From an uncultured Muribaculaceae bacterium (GTDB taxonomy: Bacteria; Bacteroidota; Bacteroidia; Bacteroidales; Muribaculaceae), in the NCBI GenBank assembly GCA_947381945.1, contig CANCXM010000016.1:1-64000 (forward strand): DNA of 64,000 bases. Direction: 5' to 3'. The position numbers and the translations under genes were made by a program. Shown piece after piece: positions 24,548-33,280 of the stretch. Each line of letters starts with the position of its first letter. Positions within the stretch are counted from its first letter, which is position 1. The notes below the pieces were generated by a model that had not been told where the DNA came from, made no database searches, and saw only the letters and a program-made list of their open reading frames with translations.

Positions 24548-24600
24548 CAAAATTAATACATTTGTAATACAAAAACAAATTAAACAGTCAACCGGTTGAC
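24548..24600 (-). promoter_or_regulatory. Toxin-antitoxin promoter with two palindromes
   Basis: A textbook Bacteroidetes promoter on the minus strand: TTTG (-33), 20-nt spacer, TAATTTTG (-7, 24548-24555). The spacer contains the palindrome TTTGTATTACAAA (plus 24561-24573), a likely operator. A second perfect palindrome GTCAACCGGTTGAC (24587-24600) lies just upstream. Confidence 0.8.
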
Positions 24601-24730
24601 CATCTTATCAAAGGAAATAACCAAATAGATATAAATGATAAAAACAGACTCCACAGCCGGCATCAAATGCCGCACTATGGAGTCTGTTTCTGTCGTTTAT
24701 AATGCTATGTAATGTAACTTTTACAAAGTC

Positions 24731-25858
24731 TTAGTTATGCTTTCGGTCCATCGAATACCATGCATAGACGATATAGGCAAGGACGAATGGAATGATGACC
24801 GAAACCCAGCTCATGCAGGTGAGCGTGAAGAGGCTCGACGAGCTGTTGAAGATGGTCAATGACGATGCGGGGTCGGTCAGTGAGGGATAGTAGGGTGTGT
24901 TGTTGTAACCTGCAATCCAGAAAAGCGCAAGCACCACAAGGACTGTTCCTATACCGCTCCACCAGATTCCACATGTCCAGTGCTTTGCAAAAGCAGAACG
25001 GATGATGCCATAGAGAACCATGACGACACCGATGAGGAAGGAGACGAGCGCCCACGGAAGTTCGATGAGATTGAAGAAGTATTTGAACTCGCGCACTGCA
25101 AACTGGCTCTGACGGCCGTCGATACTGCCGTCGTATGTGGTCTCAAGCGAATCTGTGGTCAGTACAAGTCCGACAAACAGGAGGAAGAACACGAGGAAGA
25201 TGACAGCGTTCACAAGCACTCGTCTGCGGTTGGCACGGAAGAAGTCGTCATCCTGCGGATTGTTGTTCATCAGATAGAGAGCGGCCTGAGTGCGCGCAAG
25301 GAAGAGCACTGCAAATCCAAGCACAAGATTCTTCCAATAGAAGATGGCTTCGAAACCGTGGGAAGGTGCCCATGTGGAAATCACGGGTGCCGAGGCATCG
25401 AGAATGTTTCCTTTTGCAACCGTAAACTCAGCACCGAAGAAGAACATGGCCACAGCCACACCTAAGAGTATGCAACCGACGCTACCGTTGAGAAAGAGGA
25501 AAGTGTCGTAGGTGCGCGTTCCGAAAATATTTCCCTTTTTAGCACGGAACTCATAGCTCACCGCCTGAAGCACGAAACTGATGAGAATGAGCATCCAGAG
25601 CCAATAGGCTCCGCCGAAGCTCGTGGAATAGAATAGCGGGAAAGAGGCAAAAAACGCACCGCCGAACACGACAAGTGTCGTGAACGAAAGCTCCCACTTA
25701 TGGCCAAAGGAGCTTATCATGCGCCGTGATGCCTCCGAACTGTCATTGACACCGAGAAGGAAAGTCTGTCCACCCTGCACAAAGAGGAGGAACACAAGGA
25801 TGGCTCCGAGCACTGAAATCAGCAGCCACCAATATATCTGTAAGGATTCAAGTTCCAT
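24731..25858 (-). CDS. cydB: Cytochrome bd oxidase subunit II
   Basis: A 375-residue inner-membrane protein with eight or nine predicted helices, the partner of CydA in the bd-type quinol oxidase that reduces oxygen to water at high affinity. CydB-type segments are visible: WWLLISVLGAILVFLLFVQGGQ at the start and FPLFYSTSFGGAYWLWMLIL in helix 3. It follows cydA after 28 bp. Such oxidases let anaerobic Bacteroidales use nanomolar oxygen. Confidence 0.96.
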   Translation of the reverse strand: MELESLQIYWWLLISVLGAILVFLLFVQGGQTFLLGVNDSSEASRRMISSFGHKWELSFTTLVVFGGAFFASFPLFYSTSFGGAYWLWMLILISFVLQAVSYEFRAKKGNIFGTRTYDTFLFLNGSVGCILLGVAVAMFFFGAEFTVAKGNILDASAPVISTWAPSHGFEAIFYWKNLVLGFAVLFLARTQAALYLMNNNPQDDDFFRANRRRVLVNAVIFLVFFLLFVGLVLTTDSLETTYDGSIDGRQSQFAVREFKYFFNLIELPWALVSFLIGVVMVLYGIIRSAFAKHWTCGIWWSGIGTVLVVLALFWIAGYNNTPYYPSLTDPASSLTIFNSSSSLFTLTCMSWVSVIIPFVLAYIVYAWYSMDRKHN

Positions 25859-25886
25859 AATTGAAGTATGATGTTTTTGAGGGTGG

Positions 25887-27443
25887 TTAATACTCGTTGT
25901 TGTCCGAACCGTTCCGGATCTGGTTTATCATGATTGTAATCTCAGCCACAAGCAGTGCGGTGAATACGGCGGCAAACATCCAGAATGTCAACTGGACAGT
26001 CGATGCTGAGATGGCGGAGATGGCAGCACGATTAGGCATAAGACCCTCGATAATCCAGGGCTGACGGCCCACTTCGGCGGTAATCCATCCGGCTTCCGAG
26101 CAGATCCATACCACCGGAATGGTAAGCATGGCCACCCATTGCCACCAACGCTGTTGCCACAGGCGCGAACGGCGACCCATTGTGAAGACAGCCACGAGGA
26201 AAAACAGAAGCAGATAGCCTCCGGCCATGACCATGATGCGGAATGAGTAGAAAGTGACAGCTACAGGCGGGATAGCCTCGTCGGGATTGTCGAGATAACC
26301 ATAGCCGAAATAGCGGTAATCCTCCTTGAGTTTGGCACGGGCCTCGGCCATAGCCTTCTCATCGCCGTCGGCCATCGCACGGTCAAACTCGCGGAGAGCC
26401 TCGTGGGCACGCTTGCCGATAGCGATGCGTTCGGCGTAGGAATCAGTGCGGATTGTGTCGCCTTCGGGAGTGAGAGCGATACCGTCAATGAGATCATTGA
26501 TACCCGGCACGAAAGTGTTGGGGTCATGGTTCGCAAGGATTGAGAGACCGTAGGGAATCGAGATGTCGAAGAGGAAGGGATCGGAATCATCAGTGCGTTC
26601 CTTCGACGGATTGAGGATGGCAACTCCGACGAGCTCCTGCCCTACCTTACCGTTATAGAGACCTTCCATGGCCGCAAGCTTCATGGGCTGCACCTTGGCA
26701 ACCTGAACGGCAGAACCGTCGCCTGTCCAGAGGGTCATGACGATACCGACAAGACCGACCCATCCGGCAATACGGATGGAATCCATGGCGAATTCCTGAC
26801 GGCGTTTTTTCATGAGATACCATGCGCTGACACCGCAGACAAACACTGCTCCAACCACCCAGCCGTCAAACACAGCGTGGAAGAACTTGTTGATTGCCAC
26901 GGGCGAGAGCACCACATCCCAGAAATTGTCCATGATGTTGCGCATCTGACCGGGGTCGAATTCCATGCCGACGGGATACTGCATCCACGCATTGGCAATG
27001 AGAATCCAGAGAGCCGAGATAGAGGCACCGAGAGCGGTGAGCCATGTTGAGGCAAGGTGGAAACCGGGGCTGACTTTCTTCCAGCCGAAGAACATGACAG
27101 CGATGAAAGTAGCCTCCATGAAGAACGCAAGCAAGCCCTCGATGGCAAGCGGAGCGCCGAAGATGTCGCCGACAAACCAACTGTAGTTAGACCAGTTGGT
27201 TCCGAACTCAAATTCAAGAATGATACCTGTGGCCACACCCATTGCGAAATTGATGCCGAAGAGGGTCATCCAGAATTTCGTGGTGCGGAGCCATTTTTCA
27301 TTTCTCGTACGGTAATAGATTGTCTCCATGATGCCGACAATCACACTCAGTCCGAGCGTGAGCGGCACGAAGAGCCAGTGATACATGGCTGTGAGGGCAA
27401 ACTGCCATCGCGACCAGTCGACTACGGTCATTAAATCATCCAT
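25887..27443 (-). CDS. cydA: Cytochrome bd oxidase subunit I
   Basis: A 518-residue haem-bearing subunit of the bd quinol oxidase. Visible: the N-terminal WSRWQFALTAMYHWLFVPLTLG (His ligand of haem b595), GRQPWIIEGLM in the C-terminal part, and a large periplasmic Q-loop (about 250-370) for quinol oxidation. The loop contains an Ala/Glu/Arg-rich helical insert (about 330-370, HEALREFDRAMADGDEKAMAEARAK). Operon order is DUF4492, cydA, cydB from the -7 box at 27970-27977. Confidence 0.96.
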   Translation of the reverse strand: MDDLMTVVDWSRWQFALTAMYHWLFVPLTLGLSVIVGIMETIYYRTRNEKWLRTTKFWMTLFGINFAMGVATGIILEFEFGTNWSNYSWFVGDIFGAPLAIEGLLAFFMEATFIAVMFFGWKKVSPGFHLASTWLTALGASISALWILIANAWMQYPVGMEFDPGQMRNIMDNFWDVVLSPVAINKFFHAVFDGWVVGAVFVCGVSAWYLMKKRRQEFAMDSIRIAGWVGLVGIVMTLWTGDGSAVQVAKVQPMKLAAMEGLYNGKVGQELVGVAILNPSKERTDDSDPFLFDISIPYGLSILANHDPNTFVPGINDLIDGIALTPEGDTIRTDSYAERIAIGKRAHEALREFDRAMADGDEKAMAEARAKLKEDYRYFGYGYLDNPDEAIPPVAVTFYSFRIMVMAGGYLLLFFLVAVFTMGRRSRLWQQRWWQWVAMLTIPVVWICSEAGWITAEVGRQPWIIEGLMPNRAAISAISASTVQLTFWMFAAVFTALLVAEITIMINQIRNGSDNNEY

Positions 27444-27594
27444 AAATAAACTAAGTAATGTGTGATAAGTTAAGAATTATCGGATTTGTGAGTAATCGGA
27501 AACGTGAGGAGAAAAAATCGGGAGAAGAGGATATTATTAAGAGAGTCTATGATTTATCAATGTTTATATATTCCGGAACTTGAACAGTGAGAAT

Positions 27595-27852
27595 TCAGCG
27601 GTTGATGAGGGAGCTGCGGACGGCTTCCGCCCTCTCCGCGTCATTGTCGTAGTCACGTTGGAGTATGTCGGGGAAAAAGAAAAGCTTGAACACGAAGAAG
27701 AGAATGAACAGCTTTATCAGTATCAACATCCACAGCTTACGGCCCACAGTCATCGACTTGAAACCGTCAATATAGAACCTCACCACCTTTCCCGGCCACG
27801 AGGGCAGAAAGGATGACGGTCGCTGCGAAAGTTTTTCAGTTTCTTTTCCCAT
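27595..27852 (-). CDS. DUF4492 small membrane protein of the cyd operon
   Basis: An 85-residue protein with one hydrophobic helix. Start set at MGKETEKL (27852), since the frame upstream (to 27927) encodes residues unlike the family. The core FYIDGFKSMTVGRKLWMLIL and following LFFVFKLFFFPDIL are typical of DUF4492, regularly found just upstream of cydAB in Bacteroidetes. By analogy with CydX-like small subunits it may help assemble or stabilise the oxidase, but that is inference. Confidence 0.88.
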   Translation of the reverse strand: MGKETEKLSQRPSSFLPSWPGKVVRFYIDGFKSMTVGRKLWMLILIKLFILFFVFKLFFFPDILQRDYDNDAERAEAVRSSLINR

Positions 27853-27969
27853 CCGGATGGTAATTTTAAGATGCTGTAAGGTATTTGTTATGATTGAATG
27901 ATGCGGCCGGAAGCAGAGGGCCGTCATTGACTACAACACTCTGCAAGGCCGAAAGTAGGGAGTAGACGG

Positions 27970-27977
27970 CAAATATA
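27970..27977 (-). promoter_or_regulatory. -7 box (TATATTTG) for the cyd operon
   Basis: TAnnTTTG match about 118 nt upstream of the DUF4492 start codon, diverging from the promoter at 28058. Confidence 0.6.
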
Positions 27978-28057
27978 CGGATTATTTTTTCTCAGCAATC
28001 AAAAAAAATGCTGTTCTTTAACACTTTGGATAATTTTATGGTATTGGAATAAAGCGT

Positions 28058-28065
28058 TACCTTTG
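28058..28065 (+). promoter_or_regulatory. -7 box (TACCTTTG) for the TlpA-like gene
   Basis: TAnnTTTG match about 80 nt upstream of the chosen start at 28145. Confidence 0.65.
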
Positions 28066-28144
28066 CAGGCGGAATAGCCATGACCTATTCCACACACAAA
28101 CTTATCATTTGAAATTTAATCATTTAACAAAACACTTAGATACA

Positions 28145-29176
28145 ATGAACCGATCATTATTTTATGCCGCAGGACTTCTGATGCTCGCATCATGCTCTCA
28201 AGGTCCGAAGCAGAACTATGTCGTCACCCTCAATGCAGGCGACGCCATGAACGACAAGATGGCCTACATCATCGACTTCGACACCGAGGACAAGCTCGAC
28301 AGCGCCATGATTTCAAACGGCGTTGCCGTCTTCGAGGGCGAAGTCGCAAAGCCCCGCTACGTTGCCATTTCCGTTGACGGAACAGGCGTAGGCAGCCTCT
28401 ACCTTGAAGCAGACTCCATCAATGTCAGCGAAGAAGGCGTGAAGGGTGGCGAACTCAACGCCAAGAACGATGAATACTGGACAATGCGCATGGACGCAAT
28501 CAAAGAGTTCCGCGAACTCCCCGATTCGCTCCAGCAGGCCCGCTACGAGGAATTCCAGACCCGCATAAACGATGCCGAGAAGAAACTCATGGACGAAAAC
28601 ATGGACAATGCTCTCGGTTACTACTACTTCCTCTACGGTCCCGCACGCAACCTCGACCTCGCCGGTCTCGACTCGGCCATCGCAGCCCATCCCTCGCTCG
28701 GCGAATATCAGCGCATCCAGAAAATGCGCCAGGCATTCGTGAACCAGGCCGAGACATCGGAAGGAAAAATGTTCAAGGATTTCGAAGTAACCTACAACGA
28801 CTCTACTTTCCGTCTGAGCGACCACGTCGGCAAGGGCAAATATGTGCTTGTTGACTTCTGGGCAAGCTGGTGCGGTCCCTGCATCCGTCAGACAGCCGTC
28901 ATCAAGGATCTCTACAAGGAATATGGTCCCAAGGGTCTTGAAGTCATCGGCGTTGCCGTATGGGACAAGCCCGAGGACACCCTTAAAGGCATCGAATCCC
29001 ACGAACTCCCCTGGATGAATGTCATCAACGCACAGAGTGTCCCCACCGAACTCTACGGTATCCAGGGTATTCCCTGCATCATACTCTTCGGTCCTGACGG
29101 AACAATCATCAGCCGCGACAAGCAAAATGATGAGCTCCGCGAAGCTGTGGCCAATGCCATGAAAGCCGCAAAATAA
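28145..29176 (+). CDS. TlpA-like thiol-disulfide lipoprotein with DUF4369 domain
   Basis: A 343-residue lipoprotein. Start at MNRSLFYAAGLLMLASCSQ (28145), which gives a proper lipobox (LASC); the upstream ATG at 28109 adds 12 polar residues. Residues about 25-130 match the DUF4369 domain common in Bacteroidetes TlpA proteins, a helical linker follows, and a thioredoxin domain (about 205-343) carries DFWASWCGPCIRQT and the cis-Pro segment IQGIPCIILFGPDG. It should reduce disulfides in the periplasm. Similar proteins are common near respiratory genes; here it diverges from the cyd operon. Confidence 0.92.
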   Translation: MNRSLFYAAGLLMLASCSQGPKQNYVVTLNAGDAMNDKMAYIIDFDTEDKLDSAMISNGVAVFEGEVAKPRYVAISVDGTGVGSLYLEADSINVSEEGVKGGELNAKNDEYWTMRMDAIKEFRELPDSLQQARYEEFQTRINDAEKKLMDENMDNALGYYYFLYGPARNLDLAGLDSAIAAHPSLGEYQRIQKMRQAFVNQAETSEGKMFKDFEVTYNDSTFRLSDHVGKGKYVLVDFWASWCGPCIRQTAVIKDLYKEYGPKGLEVIGVAVWDKPEDTLKGIESHELPWMNVINAQSVPTELYGIQGIPCIILFGPDGTIISRDKQNDELREAVANAMKAAK

Positions 29177-29195
29177 TCGTCACCTATTTAAATAA

Positions 29196-29356
29196 GCCCT
29201 TCTCAATCTTCCGGGAAGGGCATATAAAGACTTAAGGTCAGAAGAAACATAAGAGAGTCCAAGGCATAGTCTCATGCGCAGCATGGATGAATAGTTGCCG
29301 TATGGATTATAAAACTCTTATGTTTCTTCTGACCTTAAGTCTTTATGTACCCTTTC
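29196..29356. repeat. Dispersed hairpin element, copy 5, with inner terminator-like stem
   Basis: Arms GACTTAAGGTCAGAAGAAAC...AAGAG (29229-29255) and CTCTTATGTTTCTTCTGACC...AGTC (29316-29342) are perfectly complementary over about 27 bp, extended less perfectly by GGGCATATAA and TTATGTACCC. A short GCCCTTC/GAAGGGC stem (29196-29221) overlaps the left edge and may end the TlpA-gene transcript. Confidence 0.85.
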
Positions 29357-29463
29357 ACACCGACTCGACAACTTACCGGATATATCTCCAATTTTCTTAA
29401 CCTATTTTAGACCGTGATTTAACATTTTTATCCCGATTTCTTTGTTATTTCCACAAAAGGCCG

Positions 29464-29471
29464 TAAATTTG
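29464..29471 (+). promoter_or_regulatory. -7 box (TAAATTTG) for the phosphoglucomutase gene
   Basis: TAnnTTTG match giving a leader of about 125 nt. The leader has a GTCCGCATCCGGAC hairpin (near 29552-29565) whose role is unknown. Confidence 0.55.
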
Positions 29472-29600
29472 CCTTAATCACAATTCTAATTTATTGAACG
29501 GACCTATATCTTTTCATTAAGTTAAAATCTACGATACTGATACCATCCCCGTCCGCATCCGGACGGATAAAGAAAAACAAAATTAACCCCCTAAAAATAT

Positions 29601-31352
29601 ATGGAAAACGAACAGTTATTGAAAGAAGTCACCGCCAAGGCACAGGTTTGGCTGGGTGACGGTTACGATGAAGAAACCCGCACCGAAGTGAAGCGTATGC
29701 TTGACGCTGACGACAAGACCGAACTTATCGAAAGTTTCTACAAGGACCTCGAATTCGGAACAGGCGGTCTCCGCGGCATCATGGGTGCAGGTTCAAACCG
29801 CATGAACATCTATACAGTGGGTGCAGCCACCCAGGGTCTCGCAAACTACCTTAAGGAAGCCTTCAAGGATCTTCCCGAAATCAGCGTAGCAGTAGGCCAC
29901 GACGTGCGCAACAACTCACGCAAATTTGCTGAAATCGTTGCCGACATCTTCTCGGCCAACGGTATCAAGGTATATCTTTTCGACAGCTTCCGCCCCACTC
30001 CCGAACTTTCGTTCGCCATCCGTCACTTCGGTTGCCAGAGCGGTGTCAACATCACTGCCTCCCACAACCCCAAAATCTACAACGGTTACAAGGCTTACTG
30101 GGAAGACGGCGCACAGATTATCGCCCCCCACGATGTCAATATCATCGACCATGTCAACCGCATTAAGAGCGTGAAGGACATCAAGTTTGAAGGCGACAAG
30201 TCAAAAATCCAGATTATCGGTGCAGATGTCGACAAGGTTTACCTCGAGAAAATCAAAGGTCTTTCGCTCAGCCCCGATGTCATCGAGCGCCACAAGGACC
30301 TCAAGATTGTCTACACCCCGATTCACGGTACAGGCGTTGAGCTGATTCCCGACTCGCTCCGCAACTTCGGCTTCACCAACATCATCCACGTTCCCGAGCA
30401 GGATGTCCCCAGCGGAGAATTCCCCACTGTCGAGTCGCCCAACCCCGAAGTTCCTTCGGCAATGGCAATGGCTATCGCAAAGGCCAAGGAAGTGAACGCC
30501 GACATCGTCATGGCCTCCGACCCCGATGCTGACCGTATCGGTTGTGTCATCCGTGACAACAGCGGTGAATATGTGCTCCTCAACGGCAACCAGATTGTGA
30601 TGATTCTTCTCAACTACATCATCACCCGCAACAAGGAACTCGGCCTCCTCAAAGGCAACGAGTTTGCCGTGAAGACCATCGTGACCACAGAGACCATCAA
30701 GGCTATCTGCGACGCAATGGGTGTCCGTCTCTATGACTGCTACACCGGCTTCAAGTGGATTGCAGCCGTGATGCGCGACAACGAGGACGTGCTCCGTTAC
30801 CTCGGTGGCGGTGAAGAAAGCTACGGCTTCCTCGCCGAAACCTTCGTCCGCGACAAGGACGCAGTTTCTGCCTGCTCACTCATGGCCGAGGCTTGCGCAT
30901 GGGCCAAGGACAAGGGCATGGACTTCCAGGGTATGCTCGCCGACATCTATCTGAAATATGGCTTCAGCCATGAAGTAGGTGTGTCTGTGGTACGTCCCGG
31001 CAAGACTGGCGCTGAAGAAATCCAGGCCATGATGAAGCAGTTCCGTGAGAATCCTCCCAAGTCACTCGCAGGAAGCCCCGTCAAGACTATCAAGGACTAC
31101 GGCTCGCTCGACCTCATCAATGTCGACACCAACACCAAGGAGAAACTCGACTTCCCCTGCACTTCAAACGTGCTCCAGTACTTCACAGAGGATGGTTCGA
31201 AGGTTTCTGTACGTCCTTCGGGAACAGAGCCTAAGATCAAGTTCTACATGGAAGTCAAGGTTCCCATGGAGAAGGTTGAGGACTACGACAAGTGTGGCAA
31301 ACTCGCCGACGAGAAGATCGAAGCCCTCAAGAAAGACCTCGGTATCGCGTAA
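29601..31352 (+). CDS. Phosphoglucomutase / phosphomannomutase
   Basis: A 583-residue alpha-D-phosphohexomutase interconverting hexose-1- and hexose-6-phosphates in the cytoplasm. Catalytic phosphoserine lies in TASHNPKIYNGYK (about residue 150), the metal loop is DPDADRIG (about 310), the sugar loop GGGEESYGF (about 394), and the phosphate loop RPSGTEPKIKFY near the C-terminus. The N-terminal extension with FYKDLEFGTGGLRGIMGAG places it with the PgcA-like two-substrate group. It may supply glucose-1-phosphate for the glycogen genes at 13-17.8 kb. Confidence 0.95.
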   Translation: MENEQLLKEVTAKAQVWLGDGYDEETRTEVKRMLDADDKTELIESFYKDLEFGTGGLRGIMGAGSNRMNIYTVGAATQGLANYLKEAFKDLPEISVAVGHDVRNNSRKFAEIVADIFSANGIKVYLFDSFRPTPELSFAIRHFGCQSGVNITASHNPKIYNGYKAYWEDGAQIIAPHDVNIIDHVNRIKSVKDIKFEGDKSKIQIIGADVDKVYLEKIKGLSLSPDVIERHKDLKIVYTPIHGTGVELIPDSLRNFGFTNIIHVPEQDVPSGEFPTVESPNPEVPSAMAMAIAKAKEVNADIVMASDPDADRIGCVIRDNSGEYVLLNGNQIVMILLNYIITRNKELGLLKGNEFAVKTIVTTETIKAICDAMGVRLYDCYTGFKWIAAVMRDNEDVLRYLGGGEESYGFLAETFVRDKDAVSACSLMAEACAWAKDKGMDFQGMLADIYLKYGFSHEVGVSVVRPGKTGAEEIQAMMKQFRENPPKSLAGSPVKTIKDYGSLDLINVDTNTKEKLDFPCTSNVLQYFTEDGSKVSVRPSGTEPKIKFYMEVKVPMEKVEDYDKCGKLADEKIEALKKDLGIA

Positions 31353-31380
31353 AGCTCAACACCTTTGACACCCCCTCTTG

Positions 31381-31489
31381 GAGGGAAGGGTACAAAAGGA
31401 CATAAAATCAGAAGAGACACAGTTATTAAGCCATTCCGCTTACACGACTGTGTCTCTTCTGATTTTATGTCCTTTTGTACCCTTCCCTC
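31381..31489. repeat. Dispersed hairpin element, copy 6 (perfect 43-bp stem)
   Basis: Left arm 31381-31423 begins GAGGGAAGGGTACAAAAGG; right arm 31447-31489 is its exact reverse complement over 43 bp, with a 23-bp loop. It lies between the phosphoglucomutase stop and the symporter promoter, ending 46 bp before the -7 box. Confidence 0.95.
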
Positions 31490-31534
31490 TATATTTTTCA
31501 GATGGGACATAATACTCCTGTCATTGCTATTTCG

Positions 31535-31542
31535 TATATTTG
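31535..31542 (+). promoter_or_regulatory. -7 box (TATATTTG) for the symporter
   Basis: TAnnTTTG match only 7 nt before the ATG, so the mRNA leader would be about 3-4 nt at most. Confidence 0.6.
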
Positions 31543-31549
31543 CAGTATT

Positions 31550-32986
31550 ATGACGACTTCTACAACCCTTCAGGATATTGTTTCCGCTGTCAGTGGAGTG
31601 CTGACAGACTATGTCATGGTGACTGTGTTGCTTGCGGCCGCACTGTTTTTCACCATAGTTACCCGTGGCATTCAGTTCCGCATGATTGGCGAGATGCTCA
31701 GGTTGCTCATGCGTTCGGGCAAGCGCAACAACGACAAGCGCAGGAACGATGCACCACATCACGGTTCCATCAGTTCATTCCAGGCATTCGCCCTCTCGAT
31801 AGCCTCACGAGTAGGAACAGGCAACCTCGCCGGTGTTGGCACAGCAATAGCCATCGGAGGTCCGGGAGCCGTGTTCTGGATGTGGGTCATAGCTATTTTC
31901 GGTGCGGCAAGTGCCTTTGTCGAGTCCACACTCGCACAGCTCTTCAAGGTTAAGGGTGAAAAATCATTCATGGGTGGCCCTGCCTACTATATCCTCAAAG
32001 GACTTCACAAACGGTGGTGGGCAGTGACATTCGCCATCCTCATCACCCTCACATTCGGTTTCGCTTTCAATTCAGTGCAATCCAACACCGTCGCCGATGC
32101 GCTCCACAGCTCGTTCGGTGTGCCGACACAATGGACGGCATGGGGACTCTGCATACTGACTCTGACGGTAATCTGGGGCGGCGTGCAGCGCATATCGCGT
32201 TTCAGCGAGATTGTAGTGCCCGTGATGGCCATTGCCTATATAATCATGGCCATAGTAATTATCATTCTTAACATACACCGCTTCCCCGAAGTGATGGCAA
32301 TGATAGTCGAAAACGCATTCGGATTTGATGAAGCTATGGGCGGCACAATCGGCGCGGCAATGATCATGGGCATAAAGCGCGGACTGTTCAGCAACGAAGC
32401 GGGCGAAGGCTCCACACCGAATGCCGCCGCGACCGCCTCGGTAAGCCATCCCGTGAAACAGGGTCTTATACAGACTCTCGGAGTCTACACCGACACTCTT
32501 CTCGTCTGCACGGCCACTGCCTTCATCATACTCTGCAGCGGTATCTTCATGGAGGGACATGACGGAATCGTGCTTACACAGCGCGCCATCGACGCAGGAT
32601 TCGGCGGCGATCACAACTACGGTTCCACCTTCGTCAGCATCGCCATATTCTTCTTCGCGTTCACGAGTATAATCGCCAACTATTATTACGGCGAGACCAA
32701 CATACGCTTTATCCACAACAACGACACTATCATCAACATCTACCGTCTGCTCGTCGGAGGTATCGTATATGCCGGGGCTGTGATGTCACTCGACCTTGTG
32801 TGGGGATTTGCGGACATCACAATGGCACTGATGACCCTTTGCAACCTCGCGGCCATCCTTATGCTTGGCAAGTATGCGGTCAGGCTAATGCAAGATTACC
32901 GAAAACAACTCCGTGAGGGCAAGGATCCGGTGTACCGTTCATCGACCATCCCCGAAATCGCGGATGAGACCGAATGCTGGGAATAA
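31550..32986 (+). CDS. Sodium:alanine/glycine symporter (AGCS family)
   Basis: A 478-residue inner-membrane transporter with about 10-11 helices. Start set at MTTSTTLQDIVSAV (31550); the longer frame from 31475 would begin inside the hairpin element, upstream of the promoter. AGCS hallmarks: RVGTGNLAGVGTAIAIGGPGA..W, FFGAA-type segment IFGAASAFVESTLAQLFK, and RGLFSNEAGEGSTPNAAATA. It should import alanine or glycine with sodium. A cytoplasmic tail follows the last helix. Confidence 0.93.
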   Translation: MTTSTTLQDIVSAVSGVLTDYVMVTVLLAAALFFTIVTRGIQFRMIGEMLRLLMRSGKRNNDKRRNDAPHHGSISSFQAFALSIASRVGTGNLAGVGTAIAIGGPGAVFWMWVIAIFGAASAFVESTLAQLFKVKGEKSFMGGPAYYILKGLHKRWWAVTFAILITLTFGFAFNSVQSNTVADALHSSFGVPTQWTAWGLCILTLTVIWGGVQRISRFSEIVVPVMAIAYIIMAIVIIILNIHRFPEVMAMIVENAFGFDEAMGGTIGAAMIMGIKRGLFSNEAGEGSTPNAAATASVSHPVKQGLIQTLGVYTDTLLVCTATAFIILCSGIFMEGHDGIVLTQRAIDAGFGGDHNYGSTFVSIAIFFFAFTSIIANYYYGETNIRFIHNNDTIINIYRLLVGGIVYAGAVMSLDLVWGFADITMALMTLCNLAAILMLGKYAVRLMQDYRKQLREGKDPVYRSSTIPEIADETECWE

Positions 32987-33013
32987 AATTAGTCCAGACA
33001 ATAGGGCTTAAGC

Positions 33014-33127
33014 GGGAAAGGCACAAAAAGCCAGAAGGTCAGAAGAAACATAAGAATTTTTCAGCGTTTGGGAATGCTGATTATTGGCTTATGTTTCTTC
33101 TGACCTTCTGGCTTTCTGTAGCTTTTT
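33014..33127. repeat. Dispersed hairpin element, copy 7
   Basis: Perfect 28-bp arms: 33027-33054 (AAAGCCAGAAGGTCAGAAGA start) and 33088-33115. It lies between the convergent symporter and prfB genes, where it could act as a bidirectional terminator. Confidence 0.92.
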
Positions 33128-33150
33128 CAGGGGGGGATTGGGTGGGATTT

Positions 33151-33222
33151 CTGACGGGTCAGACCGGTCGGACGGGTCAGACTTGTCGGACGGGTCAGAC
33201 GAGTCCGACAAGTCCGACATCG
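33151..33222. repeat. 9-bp tandem repeat (GTCRGACNN)
   Basis: About eight 9-bp units of the type GTCAGACCG/GTCGGACGG/GTCCGACAA follow hairpin copy 7. Internal CTTGTCGGA and TCCGACAAG words are complementary. Confidence 0.8.
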
Positions 33223-33280
33223 GGTGGATTTTCCGACTCCGAGTGGGATTTTCCACGCCGGGGAGGGCTAATGGCTACTT

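Noticed and set aside
28313..29125. 270-codon minus-strand frame opposite the TlpA-like gene
   Set aside because: Shadow of a recognised lipoprotein/thioredoxin gene.
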